In this document: piece after piece, positions 34,303-45,555 of the stretch
How the letters are laid out: each line of letters starts with the position of its first letter
Numbering within the stretch: the stretch's first letter is position 1
Source of the DNA: Polytrichum commune
Lineage: Eukaryota > Streptophyta > Polytrichopsida > Polytrichales > Polytrichaceae
Reading direction: 5' to 3'
Length of the DNA: 64,000 bases
Assembly: GCA_950295325.1 (NCBI GenBank)
Contig: OX485805.1
Coordinates: forward strand, 19,703,501 to 19,767,500
Made by a program: the position numbers and the translations under genes
The notes under the pieces: generated by a model
Told to the model about the DNA's origin: nothing
Databases searched by the model: none
Seen by the model: only the letters and a program-made list of their open reading frames with translations

Positions 34303-35276
34303 TGTCGCGCAGCTCTCCATGAGGAGTGGCCGAAACACCATGGGCACAAGGGGGACCCCGGAGTGACACCCGGGACTTGTGGCGCCGTTGGTGAGAGGGC
34401 CCAAGTGATCCTAGTGTGGGTGAGGGCCCCGGGCGTTGGGAACGCCTCCCACCCACGGAGACTAGGAGGCATAAGGGTAAGGCCAAGAGCTATGCGTAGC
34501 TCATGGCGTGGTGATTCTAGAATGCTCAAGAACACCTCAATCGGAGGTGTGAGCTAGGAGTTATGGCCATTTGAGTGGGGCGCTGTCCCGGGACAGCGCC
34601 CTGGTACAGCAGTGCCTGGGAGTGATTCCCGGGACTGCCAAGGTTCAAACAGGCATAACGTCCTCAAGACTTGCCCGAATGGGGCAAGTGAGGAGTCCAT
34701 CGGCATGTACGTGAAGCGTAGATGAGGATGGAGTGGTTGGTTGTTATGATCAGACATCATACAAGGAAGTTATGATGGTCTGAAGCTGCTGGGGGGGTTC
34801 TAGGCCCAGCAGCTAAAGGAAAATGTCCACTTGGCCCCAACTCTTGGTAGAGAGACAAGAGGTTGGTTGACGGTGGGGTAGGGGCCCCGCGTGAAGTCCT
34901 AGAGGCTTATATGGGTGAGGTGGTGTGGCCTCACCCACCCGAGGCCGAACGGCAAGGCCTCCATGGGCATTGGCCCATTGTGAGGCCATAGTTGCCTAGT
35001 ATGGTTCGGGTTGTTGTAGTGTTGCTCCGGCAACGCGATGATCAACATAGGATTGGACTTCCATGGATGGAAGTCCACATTGGGGAAATGGGTTACCGAT
35101 TAAGGGGTGAGTCCCGAAAGCAAAGTAGGAGGGTTGGTTCCCTCCTATGAACTATTGGTCCGGGGTAAGACGAGCTATCCATTAGCATGGCGGAATGCGA
35201 AGGGTTAGCCACTCGTAACCTTTGCTAGAATTGAAAATTGGCAAGATTGTTAGGGGACCTAGCAAGGGTTGCGACA
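34303..35276 (+). repeat. 3' LTR of the gypsy element
   Basis: 974 bp, same length as the 5' LTR; no difference found reading the two side by side. Followed by GCGCG. Confidence 0.95.
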
Positions 35277-35985
35277 GCGCGTATTTTCAAAAACAGACTC
35301 AACGCCTCCCCCCTGATGCTTGTGGGTAATCTGCTCATTCTCTAGAGACTGCATTTTTTGCTGAGCAATGATGCGGCGATGGGTTTAGGACAACATCACC
35401 TCATTCATCGTTTCTTTGCAGGGTTCCTTTGGTTTTATGCTTTTGATTATTCGTAACATGCCCATGAACTCCTGAATCTGCATTTCTGTAGCACTTGTTT
35501 GTCTTGAATGTAGTGATGCGACCTCTCTTGAATCAGATCTGCAATCAACAATGCAGATCTGCTCCTTTCTTCCATGTACTGATGTGAACCCAACCCAACA
35601 ATGATGTAATGATGTAGATCTGCTCCGCTCTTGCATTACCTGATGTGAACCTAACTCAAATTTCTCCTCTCTTGCATGTTCTGATGTCAACCCAACAATG
35701 ATGTAAACCCAACAATGATGTAATGAACGCATGTTTGTCAAATCTTTGACAAACGCGCCCTCATCGCCCATGCTGCTCACAATCGCCCTCACTCATTGTG
35801 CTTTTCATATATGTTATTAGATCTACAGTACAACATCGCAACTCTTTGACTGTAACCTATCCATTATCTGGTCACTCCCCACCTTGTGTTTGGTTTAGGG
35901 TTCTCCTCATTGCTTCCAGGGTTTAGAACGTTGTTACATGCACGACCAGGTGTAGGTGCTGAGAGTGCTCCAAAAGACAACGTCA

Positions 35986-36970
35986 ATGGGATCCTCTCCT
36001 GAATTGCCAACTGAAGTAGATGTTACCCGAGATGGAGACCATGCCACTGACCACACACTTCCCAGTCCGTTGGCCGCGGATCCCTCTTATGAGTGTATAT
36101 ACCGGGAGGCACACAAAGGGGAGTTTGAACGGCTCCTCAGTCTAGTCCAGAGACCCCAAGCGGGAACCTTCATGCACACTGACCTATGGTGGGCAAGGCA
36201 GACCCGGCTGAAAGGGAGGAGGACTGACCCCAGGACTCATGTGCCAGTTTCGGTTGCTTACATACCTTGGTCAAGAGTCGAGGATTTCCTGAAAGGTGAG
36301 GAGGGCCGCCCTGATGCTCCCTGCAAATTTGTTTGCCAAGGCACTCCATCGAACCAAGAAGGGAAACTAGCGTTCCCCCGTTGGAACAGCTACTCTACTG
36401 TCATCAGGTGTGTTTGTAACATGCACTTCCATTTTCATTTTGCATGTTGCAATGTTACAACATTATAACTTGAATGTTGCGTCTGTTACCTGACTCTTGC
36501 TTGCCACACTTGTTGTCTGCCTCAGGTATCACTGCCAGTATGGGCCAAATGACAATGCCTCGCACATACCAGTTGTTACAAACGAAATGTACCAGAAGAA
36601 ACGAAAGCTCGACTCCAAAGGCAAATTTGTTCCAAATGGAAAGGGTCACTCAGGTCCTCGCACTTCTGCCAGGATGCGGGGATTTGGGCAACGAAGGGGT
36701 TGCCAATGCGGTTTTGTTGTGAAGAGACTGTACCTTGAGCCTTCGGTCGCAGAAGTAACGTACCACCAGATGCACCATGTCAACTCCGAGGGGATCTTCT
36801 GCCATGGTGTGACAAAGACTGGCCATAAAAGCAGATTCTCTAGCCATCTGTCACCGCATGTTCGGGAATTCATCATGACTCATCTACGTTTGGGTTTGTC
36901 CATCCCGCAAATAATGGCAAAACATAGGAAACGCTTCCTGGAAGTGTGTGAAAGGGGGGAGGAGCTCACA

Positions 36971-37033
<63 letters not shown>

Positions 37034-38854
37034 ACTGTCCCTATCTACTATCTAGCGAAAGGACCTATTCATTTGTGACCAAGACATCCGTAACGTGGCT
37101 GGCCGCTTGGCAATTGAGACCTACAAACGCGACAACAATGATGCGACATCTGTTCGCATGTGGGTGCAAGAACATCCCCACCTCGTGTTCTACTACAAAG
37201 AATCTGGCGTACATGTTCGCAGTGCTATTACACGCGACAACATTCCTTTCACGATAGGCATCCAAACAGCGTGGCAACAAGATATGATGCTGAAGCACGG
37301 ACATAAAAAAGCTGTCTCAATTGATGCCACTTTTGCAACAAATGAGAACAAGGTTTGTTGCTGCTATCATGCTCCATGGAATATCGTGTTACAGACCGTC
37401 AGATGTACTTGCTTTGCCATACTCCATGTTACATCACTGTTATATGTAACGTCTAATATTCCCCAGTTTCTAAATGTTATTATTTATCCTTTTTGTTGCA
37501 GTTCCCGCTCTACACCTTGATGGTGTTTGATGATTGGCTGAACGGAGTTCCCGTGGCATACATTGTTACTTCTAGTTCCAAGCAACCCGATCTTGAACCA
37601 TGGATGAGGGCGCTCGCCACGAAATTGGCGTCAGTGCAAGAAGATTGGATGCCGAATGCTTTCATCACAGATTGTGCGCAGGCCGAGATCGGAGGGTTGC
37701 AGTCGGTGTGGCCCGGAGTGAAAGTCTTTCTTTGCCTTTGGCATGTCCGTCGTGCATGGTTGAAACAGGCGGTGGCAAAAATTAAAGACCATGCTATCCG
37801 GGCTGGTGTGCTCAAGGGATTGGGTCGTATTATGTACGACACAAAGTGCCCCCAGGGAGATCAAATGGGGCCTTGGGCTCTTCGCCAACTAAACGCTCTT
37901 ATGGATAGCTTCCCCATTGTGAGCAATTTTTGGGTGTATTTCAACAAACAATGGGCAGACAAGACCCATATGTGGGTTGTGGGGCATCGTAACCTGCCTT
38001 ATGCTGGGCAGGACACAAACGCGGCAATCGAAAGCTACCACTCAAACCTTAAAGCCACCTTGCGCGCCTCAAAAGGAAGAGCCCATGGACGTCGTTTAGA
38101 CTGGGTCATATACGAGTTGACGGAGGAAATCCTCTCCCACTATTGGTACCAAGCGATGAGGAAACAACATGGGTTTGTCCCCAACTTGAAACAAGAGCAA
38201 TTCGTTATCAATGCCGTTCTCAAAGCGAGAGAAATTCCGGACAGTTGTGTCACTCTCCCCATTGCGGATGACGGCCCCGCCATTGTAACCTCCAAGACGA
38301 ACGTAGCTAAATGCTACAAGGTGTACAACCCTGACTGTGAATGGGGTTGCTGTGACTGCGTGTGGGCACTGAAGGGAAACATTTGCAAACATCAGATTAA
38401 AGTACTGATGATGCTCCATCCTAGCCTAGCAGAAGGAACCATTACACGTTACTGTGGATCCCTTGCAGGCACAACCGAGGGCGGCCGTGGTAACATGTTG
38501 GACCCTATTGTGCATTCTCTGGATGATTGTTACGACACCGGATCAGCAATGCCCACCTCCACACCGAATCGTGCTAATGGCAGCCAACGTGCTACACCAT
38601 CTGACGAGGACATTGAACATCATGTTCGCCATCTCGCAGCAGATTTTGTGGAGGTGGCCAAGGGTCATACCTTCCTGCTCAAGCACCTCCTGGCAGACCT
38701 CCACGTTGTAAAGGGGAAGCAACAAACATTGCTTGCTCAGATCAAGCATGGGTTGGTGGAGCCCTCCCAAGTAGACTTGCATTTCTTGCCCAACGATGAT
38801 GGCAGCAACATGTCCCTCAAGCGTATGAAGGACTTTCTCCAGCGGCGTCGGTAA
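35986..38854 (+). pseudogene. MULE transposase, E2 copy, interrupted
   Basis: Closely similar to the E1 transposase. Exon 1 35986-36407 and exon 3 37502-38854 are open, and exon 3 equals E1 exon 3 in length (1,353 bp). Exon 2 (36526-37352) is split. After GEELT an insertion of about 88 bp (36971-37058) begins with TAA, stopping the frame and shifting it; the homologous DLFICDQDIRN resumes afterwards. No GT-AG removal I tried restores the E1 reading. Catalytic motifs SIDATF, FITDCAQ, CLWHVRRAW, NAAIESYHS and the SWIM finger CDCVWALKGNICKH are intact downstream. It is either a recent pseudogene or makes a truncated N-terminal product of about 290 residues. Confidence 0.85.
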
Positions 38855-38958
38855 ATAACTAGTCACGGTCAAGCACGTTTTGTAACCTGTGCATGTTACA
38901 CCATGCCCTGCATGTTACGACACTTCCCACATGTGGGCTGACGTTGCCCCATTTAGGG

Positions 38959-38966
38959 TATATAAG
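38959..38966 (+). promoter_or_regulatory. TATA box of the E2 123-codon gene
   Basis: TATATAAG, 172 bp before the ATG at 39131, in the same position after the transposase stop as in E1. An ATTAGC hexamer repeat (about 39038-39072) lies between it and the ATG and accounts for part of the longer leader. Confidence 0.6.
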
Positions 38967-39130
38967 GTCACCACCTGCTGCCAAGGAAACGGGTTCCATT
39001 CTTGCGCATTAGGTCCATATGGTTAGGCAACAAGTTGCATTAGCATTAGCATTAGCATTAGCATCAGCATTAACACTCTTCTGCATCTCCCTCCACGCTT
39101 AGCGCGCCTCAAACCCCATTTCCCCGATCC

Positions 39131-39502
39131 ATGGCCCGTTTTGACGTCGCGCGGGTTGGCGCGTCTGTGTGGAAGTGGCTTTGTAGATGTCCAGATGCTA
39201 TCGGCCCCGTTGAAGACAGTTCAAGCGAGGACGAATTCTTCACGCCCCCAACGACGCCTGGGCGTTTCACCGACGAGCAGCGTGTGGACAACTCCAAGCG
39301 ACCAGAATCAGCCTTGACATCCACAGCGGGTGCCGTTCCAAAGTTGCTCTCCCCGGCGCAGACATCTCGACTCCGACGCCGACATGCAGAGGTTGTGCGG
39401 CAGCTGGTTACACCATCTCCAATCGTCCCAACCCCCCCACAAGGCCCGCTAAAGCCTTATCAACGCCCGATTAAGGTTTACAGACCTGTTTGGGCCCCAT
39501 AG
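39131..39502 (+). CDS. Conserved 123-residue proline-rich accessory protein, E2 copy
   Basis: Same length as the E1 protein. Conserved blocks are RFDVARVGASVWKW, CPDAIGPVEDSSSEDEFF, LLSPAQTSRLRRRH, EVVRQL and the end YQRPIKVYRPVWAP. Substitutions cluster in the middle (residues about 45-70), while both ends are fixed. The ATG sits in a strong CCATGG context. Function unknown. Confidence 0.75.
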   Translation: MARFDVARVGASVWKWLCRCPDAIGPVEDSSSEDEFFTPPTTPGRFTDEQRVDNSKRPESALTSTAGAVPKLLSPAQTSRLRRRHAEVVRQLVTPSPIVPTPPQGPLKPYQRPIKVYRPVWAP

Positions 39503-39875
39503 TGTCCTGTTGCATGTTACCTTGGCAATATGTTCAGTTTCACTCAAATGCATGCGGAATAAACACATTTACATTCGTGCATGACTTGTTGTGCATGGCT
39601 TGTTGAGTCACATGAGTCGATGAATATGCAAGTTGGAAATCCATACATGTTAAGTGCACATTAGTTCAGGTGTCGCATTAAAGGGTTAGTTCAGGTGTCA
39701 CATCACATGCTTTTGTTACAAACATCACTTCTATGATTGGGACTGGCTGAATCTAAGCGGGCAATGTTATTCCATGTTACAACTTTTACACATCGTAGGT
39801 GAACATCCACCGCTACCTGGAATACATACATGCATGCCCTAAGTCTCTTCCAGCGATTGTTACACTAGTCTAAGC

Positions 39876-42800
39876 CTAAATCTGCGAATGTGGAACGGGG
39901 GAGGGTGGCTGCTGTGTGGCATCCACAACGGCCTCGCGGGCAATCTGGGAAACCTGCAGAAATGTGTCTACACCCACGTTGTTGTGTTCCGTGGTGGGCC
40001 GGGAAGTGCCAACAACGTCCAACTCTCCGCCAAGACTGCGTGCCGTAACATGGGCAGGTGTGGAGTTGGGGTACACCGAGTCTTGCCACTCAAAGTCGAG
40101 TTGGCTCGGCAAGTCCTCCAGGCTCTTTCCCTGCGTCATGGGGATGTCAAATGCCGGGACAACATCGTCCACTCCGTGTGAGCGGGGAGAGTGCCTTGCG
40201 TCTTCAGCCGCAGGTGGTTCCACTGGGCGTTGGACGTCATCTGGTGTTACCGCCTTGCCAACAGTGCTTATGCTACAAGGGCTTGGAGGACATGGCTGGG
40301 GCACGTCGCAAGATGTAACATCGGTTGCCGGTATAGAATGTGATGTTGGTAGCACCTCTGATTGCTCCAAACGCTCTCTCACAATGTTGTCGGCAATGCT
40401 GCGAAGCTCCTCCAGGTACTCATTACGCTCCATCGAGGGGACCATGACATCTGCCAAGGAGTGCACGCATGCAAGTGGTTAATGCATGTTCAAGGCGGAG
40501 CATCCATATGTTACAATGCAGAAATGTGTGCAAATACCTGGTTCCGCAAGAACATAGCCAATGTCCAAGTCCTCCCGATGCTGTAACCACATATCGTAAC
40601 ATGCCAGTGGGGCCGAAGGACTCTTTGGGCGATCACGAATCACCCAAGCGTTCAGCCACTCGGACTTGGAGTGAAACGCCATGTCCATAAGTGCTCTGAA
40701 TTGTATCGAGTTGCACCACAAACGTAAATCTGCCCACCATTCTGAAGTGGGTTGTTTCAACTCCATCCAAGCAGCTTCCACGGCTGCAACCCACTCTTGT
40801 TTCGAATCCCCTCCCCTGGCACCCGCAAACACAAGAAAACCCTCACCTCTCAAGTAACCTTTGGCTTTTTTCCACGCACGTGCACCTTCTCCTTCGGTTT
40901 CTTCGGCGAGCTTCAACCACCCCACAACGTTGTCCACAGAGGCACCCCTATGTGGGTGCGAGATCGGAGGGGGCACCTCGCTATGCTCTTTCAAGAAACA
41001 ACGAAAGAGGAGCACGGACCATGGCACAGGATAAGCTCTTTCAACATGAGATTGCTGCAAGAGGGACGCATGCACTCCTAAACCTTCAGCTACTGAATGG
41101 TACAAAGGGTAGGAGGGAACGAAGTTATCGCTCAGAGGGTTAGAAATCAATGCGGCATAGAAAGGGTGCCATCCCCATGTGGCTTCCAGCAAACGAGGGT
41201 AGTGCTCCATGTCCCAAGCTTTCATGGCAGTTGAAATCATGTCGTTAATCTTAGCCTGGCGGTCTTCCTCCCACTGTTTGCGTTGCTTCATGATCTCCCG
41301 TGATTGAACTATATGCTGGACATAGTGGCAAAGGGCTTCGATCTCGGAGTGCAGCGTGGCCTCCTCATCCACCTTGCTCATGGCTGCCACGACAATCTTG
41401 GTGATTGCAGCCGTAACCTGTGGTTTTGCCTGCGTGAACACAAAGAACCCAGGTTACAAACATATTATGCCTAATCCAATACATGTTACTGACTTAAATT
41501 CACTTCAGCCTGCTGGTCCGTTATTGTCTGCCATCCACATAGACGACTAAATCCAGAGAAGTCCAGCAAATCCTTAGATGCACAAATTTCAGGTTACAAA
41601 TTTCCATCTACAACATCCAAAACCGGTTGACGACGCATACTTATTGAAGGAAATGAGCCAGGTTAGGAGAAGTTTACCTGATGCTTGGGGTAAGAAAATC
41701 TACCAAAGGCAGCAAAGAGCCTGTCCATACACGCCGGATCAGACCTCCAACCCGCAACCTCCTCCTGAAACGCATGGTAGTCGCCGTTGTCAAGATCAAA
41801 TTTCAGCAAGCCACATGGCATTAAATGAAAGAGGCCAGGAGGTTGAATTAGTGGCCTCAAAGCGGGCTTGGGCCCGTCCATCCTCACAGATCCACGGGCT
41901 GCAGCTGCGGCTGTAACATACGCGATTTGTCGCTCCTTCCTCAACGCCGTAGCAATATCAAGCTCACCTCTAGAGGCCTGCATGGGGGGGACAGGGGTCA
42001 CAGGTGGCGTAGGGGCAGGCTGTGGAACGGGCGAAGGAGGAGCCACGATGACCCTCCTCTCTGGGGTTGGGCTGCGAGAAGCGATGGGCTTCACACTAAT
42101 GGGGTGGGGAGGCGGTGCAGGTGCAGCTTGGGCAGGTTGTGGAGGCGGAGTCGGGTGGTGTCTCCTTGGCACAGACTTCCACTGGCGGGTGGAGGTGAAA
42201 GGCCGATGGCCCTCATCCATCCGTGCATGACTTCGTTTCCTGGGGCGAGAAAGTGGAGGTTCAGCCTCATCGGTGCCGTCATCCCCTAGGTCCACAACCT
42301 CTTCAGGGGGGGGTGGTGGGGTACGTCGTATGGGAGACCGATCTGGTCTAGGGGCCGATTGCGACCCACCCTCCGGCCACCGATGTGAAGCTCTCAATCG
42401 GTCGATTGAGCGCTCCATGAATCGCCGCACCTGCACTCTCGCTCCAGCGGGAGGGTAGGTTACCTCCATTAGCTCCGGGTTTAGCTCGAGCCACATTGAA
42501 TTGTCCAGCAAATTGTCCCAAACCGAACGCTCACCTCGTTCGATTGCTGCTTTCAAGTCTTTACCTTGCTTCGCTATTTTGAGGTTGGGGTAGACCGGGA
42601 GCTCCAACTTTGCGCCAGTTGCGTCAACGGGTCCGCAATGGCAACCCCCCACCCTATGATCCGTCAAGCGCAACTTGCTTGGGAAAGAAGACTTGCAGTA
42701 CACACACAACCAACTGTCTCTCGACTTCTGCCCATCCCGACAACGATTGCGCGTACATTCCAGCTTCAGCTCGATGTACACGCGCCTCCTCACAGTCTGC

Positions 42801-43042
42801 TGCACCCAACCTGCAGAATCTCTGTTCACGAAATATGTGACCTCGTCTTCTTCGGGAACCGGCGCCTCTCCCTCGGCTGCCATAGTCTGCACAGCACAAT
42901 GCAGGTCAATTGCCCGAAACAGTGCATACTGGGCCGTAGAATTCCAGGAAGGGGTGTGGCAGTTTGAGACGCGGGGAAGAATCATGAAGCTGCGCCCTTG
43001 CTGATAGGAGTGTTTATCGGGAGCAATTGACCCAACTGCCAT
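39876..43042 (-). CDS. Unrecognised ~943-residue accessory protein, E2 copy
   Basis: Exons on minus: 43042-41678, 41429-40538, 40450-39876; GT-AG introns, phases 0 and 1 as in E1. The ATG (GGCCATGGCAG) aligns with the E1 start. Kept from E1: WLCVYCKSSFPSKLRLTDHR with its Cys/His set, VVDLGDDGTDEAEPP, RPRKRSH, LHLxPxG-like PPGLFHLMPCGLLKFD, WGWHPFYA and LEDLPSQLDFEWQDS. The second Cys of the first pair is displaced (CTRNRC), so that pair may not bind metal. The frame is open despite the broken transposase nearby. The longer C-terminal exon (575 versus 515 bp) differs from E1 mainly in a variable middle part. Confidence 0.76.
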
Positions 43043-43069
43043 GGCCAACAACTTTACAATATGCGTCAA

Positions 43070-44700
43070 CGGAAATTTGATCTACCACTTGTATGCTCTA
43101 ACTAAACATGCCTACAAACATTACTAAAACCAGCAGTAGTCCTTGCATATCCACATTCCCTTGCCTTCATGTGAGGACCCTAAACATACAGAGAGGTGTA
43201 TGCTGCCCCTAAAGAACCATAAACATGTATACTATCCTGGGAGGGAACTCTTCTGCCTTCACGCCAACTCGGTTGCATGCACCATCGCCTGAATATTCTG
43301 TCGGGCACAAACTCCTGACCTTCTCTGCAGCCTTCAGAACCCTGACCAATCTCAGGCTCCCAACTACCAGAATGCAAGTTGAAGAGCTGATCCCCTTGGC
43401 AGAACCCTCCAACCTGCTTCAAGAAACTCCTGTCCTTGCCCACCACCTTCAAAATCCCAACTAAACCTCCCCAACTACCAGCACTCCTCCAAACGCAGCA
43501 TTCGCAGAAACCACCACTCAAACCCTAAACTACCAGCACAGTAGGCCTCTAAGTTGGAAGCTCAGGAATTTTGCAACTAGCATTCGGCCACACAGAGCAG
43601 AGCACAACAACGGAGAGCATCAAACTATGCACTGGACCTCATGATGTGCAACCTCTGGACGTTGCAGAGTCGCAAGCACTGACAAGCCGACATAAAATGA
43701 CTGGAATTTTTGCACTCGAATTCTGAGATCGGAGAGAAACATTTTAGTACATTTGCTTGATCCAGCGGCATGCAAAAGACCACCCTAAACATCGTGGGGA
43801 CAGCGACAACCCATGCCGCACCAAACCGCAAACCGTATGCGTATGCCGCACCAAACCCCAAACCGCAAAACGACCAGATGAGCTGCCTACTAAAACCCGG
43901 CGCAGAGAGAACCCATGGCTCACCCAACCCTCAAGCGATCGCGCACAAAACAAAACTAAACCCAAAACGACCAGATGCGCTTCCTAATAAAACCCGGCGC
44001 AGAGACAACCCATGGCTCACCGAACCCTCACCCCTATGCGCAAAAAACGAAAATGAAAGTGCCGCAAAACGACCAGATTCGATGCATACTAAAACCCGGC
44101 GCAGAGACAACCCATGGCTCACCGAACCCTCACCCCTATGCGTAGAAACTCAAAGTTAAACACTGCCTAACAACCCTAAACACACACAAACCACTGCCAT
44201 ATAGAGAAGCTAAACAAGAGAAAGGAGCAGCAAAAAGATAGGAGGTACATGTTACAATATGGCACGTGATGCCCTGATGTGGATCGCTTGCTGTAACCAC
44301 CTGCGGTGGACTTTTGCTCCCCTAAACCAGCCCCGAATCTGATGCGGCGAAATGGTAGTCGTCGCTCCCGCCTGCACAGAAAACATTACATCAAGCCATA
44401 AGCACATTGACGATGAGAATGTACACACAGAAGTACCAATTAGAAGGATGCGGAGGTTTTCCATTGCAAGCGACTAAACTCACCTTGATTGGAACATGCT
44501 CTTCTCCAAGCAGCAGTTTTGGTACGATCTAACGCCTAAACGCAACCCCTTCACTCCCACTAGCCATGGTGAGGCAACAATTCCCTAAACACAATCGATT
44601 TTGCAGCAAAAATTTCGAGTTTCCATTGCAGCACCAGGTTACAGAGAATGAAGGTGGCTGGCCATGGCCATGGCTCAATTGAGGAGCAAAGGCATCTTCC
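43070..44700. other. E2 right subterminal region with 98-bp tandem repeats
   Basis: Probable promoter and leader of the minus-strand gene. Within 43866-44160, AAAACGACCAGAT starts three units about 98-100 bp apart, each with AAAACCCGGCGCAGAGA and CCCATGGCTCACC. The equivalent E1 region lacks this array. No gene supported. Confidence 0.7.
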
Positions 44701-44710
44701 ATCCCTCGAG

Positions 44711-44996
44711 GGATGGGCGCGTCCACGTGGAGCTGCCGGCGAACAGGTTGGCGTTTAGTCCAGCGTGGCAACCGGTGCCAGCGAGGCGTTGGGGGCAACC
44801 GGTGCCAGCGTGGCGGTGGGGGCAACCGGTGCCAGCTGGAGCGAAGTCCACGGTGGCGGCAGGGGCTGCCCGACGGTGCCCACAATTGCTCTGCCCAGGG
44901 CGGGTCGAGGTCCGGAAAAAAAAAACTTTGTCACAGCTCTGCAACGCCTCGATCTCCGCAATGGAGTTATGACCATTGGGTTGGGTAATGTTAGGG
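44711..44996 (-). repeat. Extra inner copy of the E2 right terminal repeat
   Basis: Nearly identical to 45025-45313, from GGATGGGCGCGTCCACGTGG to the terminal GGGTAATGTTAGGG. The outer copy follows directly, so the right end is a head-to-tail doublet. Long overlapping frames on both strands here are products of the GC-rich repeat. Confidence 0.88.
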
Positions 44997-44997
44997 G

Positions 44998-45313
44998 TAG
45001 GGATGGGGGTGTAGGCCATGGCGGGAGGGATGGGCGCGTCCACGTGGAGCTGCCGGCGAACAGGTTGGCGTTTAGTCCAGCGTGGCAACCGGTGCCAGCG
45101 AGGCGTTGGGGGCAACCGGTGCCAGCGTGGCGGTGGGGGCAACCGGTGCCAGCTGGAGCGAAGTCCACGGTGGCGGCAGGGGCTGCCCGACGGTGCCCAC
45201 AATTGCTCTGCCCGGGGCGGGTCGAGGTCCGGAAGAAAAAAACTCTGTCGCAGCTCTGCAACGCCTCGATCTCCTCAATGGAGTTATGACCATTGGGTTG
45301 GGTAATGTTAGGG
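44998..45313 (-). repeat. E2 right terminal inverted repeat (outer)
   Basis: Inverse of 27882-28198, ending GGTTGGGTAATGTTAGGG and followed by ACTTGAACA (45314-45322). Confidence 0.88.
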
Positions 45314-45555
45314 ACTTGAACACTGCTTCTCATGCTCATAAATGCACTGACCGATCAATAACCCACCCTCATTATGGGTATGAGATCTTTGAATCATTCC
45401 CTAAAACAATTGGTGACACTCAATCAAATTGTGCCATATGTAATATTTTGGCCTCTTAAATAGACTGACTTAATGATTAGTCAGATTTATTGTGAGCTAC
45501 ACTAACAAACATTGATGCTTTTTGTAAAAAATAGAGTGAGTTATACAGTAAACGC

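Larger units (their letters stand above)
28229..35276 (+). mobile_element. Ty3/gypsy chromovirus-type LTR retrotransposon with decayed interior (non-autonomous)
   Basis: GCGCG flanks it on both sides (28224-28228 and 35277-35281), a 5-bp target duplication. LTRs at 28229-29202 and 34303-35276 are both 974 bp, run TG to CA and look identical by eye. The tRNA primer site and a purine-rich tract are in place. Order of remnants: zinc-knuckle repeats, protease-like region, remnant RT, RNase H, integrase, chromodomain. This order marks the gypsy group, and the C-terminal chromodomain marks a chromovirus. Stops and frameshifts occur throughout and most of the RT is missing. Confidence 0.93.
27882..45313 (+). 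mobile_element. Mutator-like DNA transposon E2, interrupted by a gypsy element
   Basis: Starts CCCTAACATTACCCAACCCA and ends TGGGTAATGTTAGGG, followed by ACTTGAACA. Removing the 7,048-bp LTR element and one 5-bp duplication leaves about 10.4 kb with the same three genes and order as E1. The transposase is broken by an insertion at 36971. The right terminal repeat is present twice. E2 would therefore depend on E1 or a relative to move. Confidence 0.85.

Noticed and set aside
36971-37058. Extra intron in the E2 transposase
   Set aside because: Removing GT-AG spans inside the insert leaves the TAA or breaks the frame; E1 has no intron there.
44675-45339. Overlapping 95-194-codon frames on both strands
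   Set aside because: They translate the GC-rich doubled terminal repeat of E2 in several frames and recur at 27868-28292; none has a coding signature.
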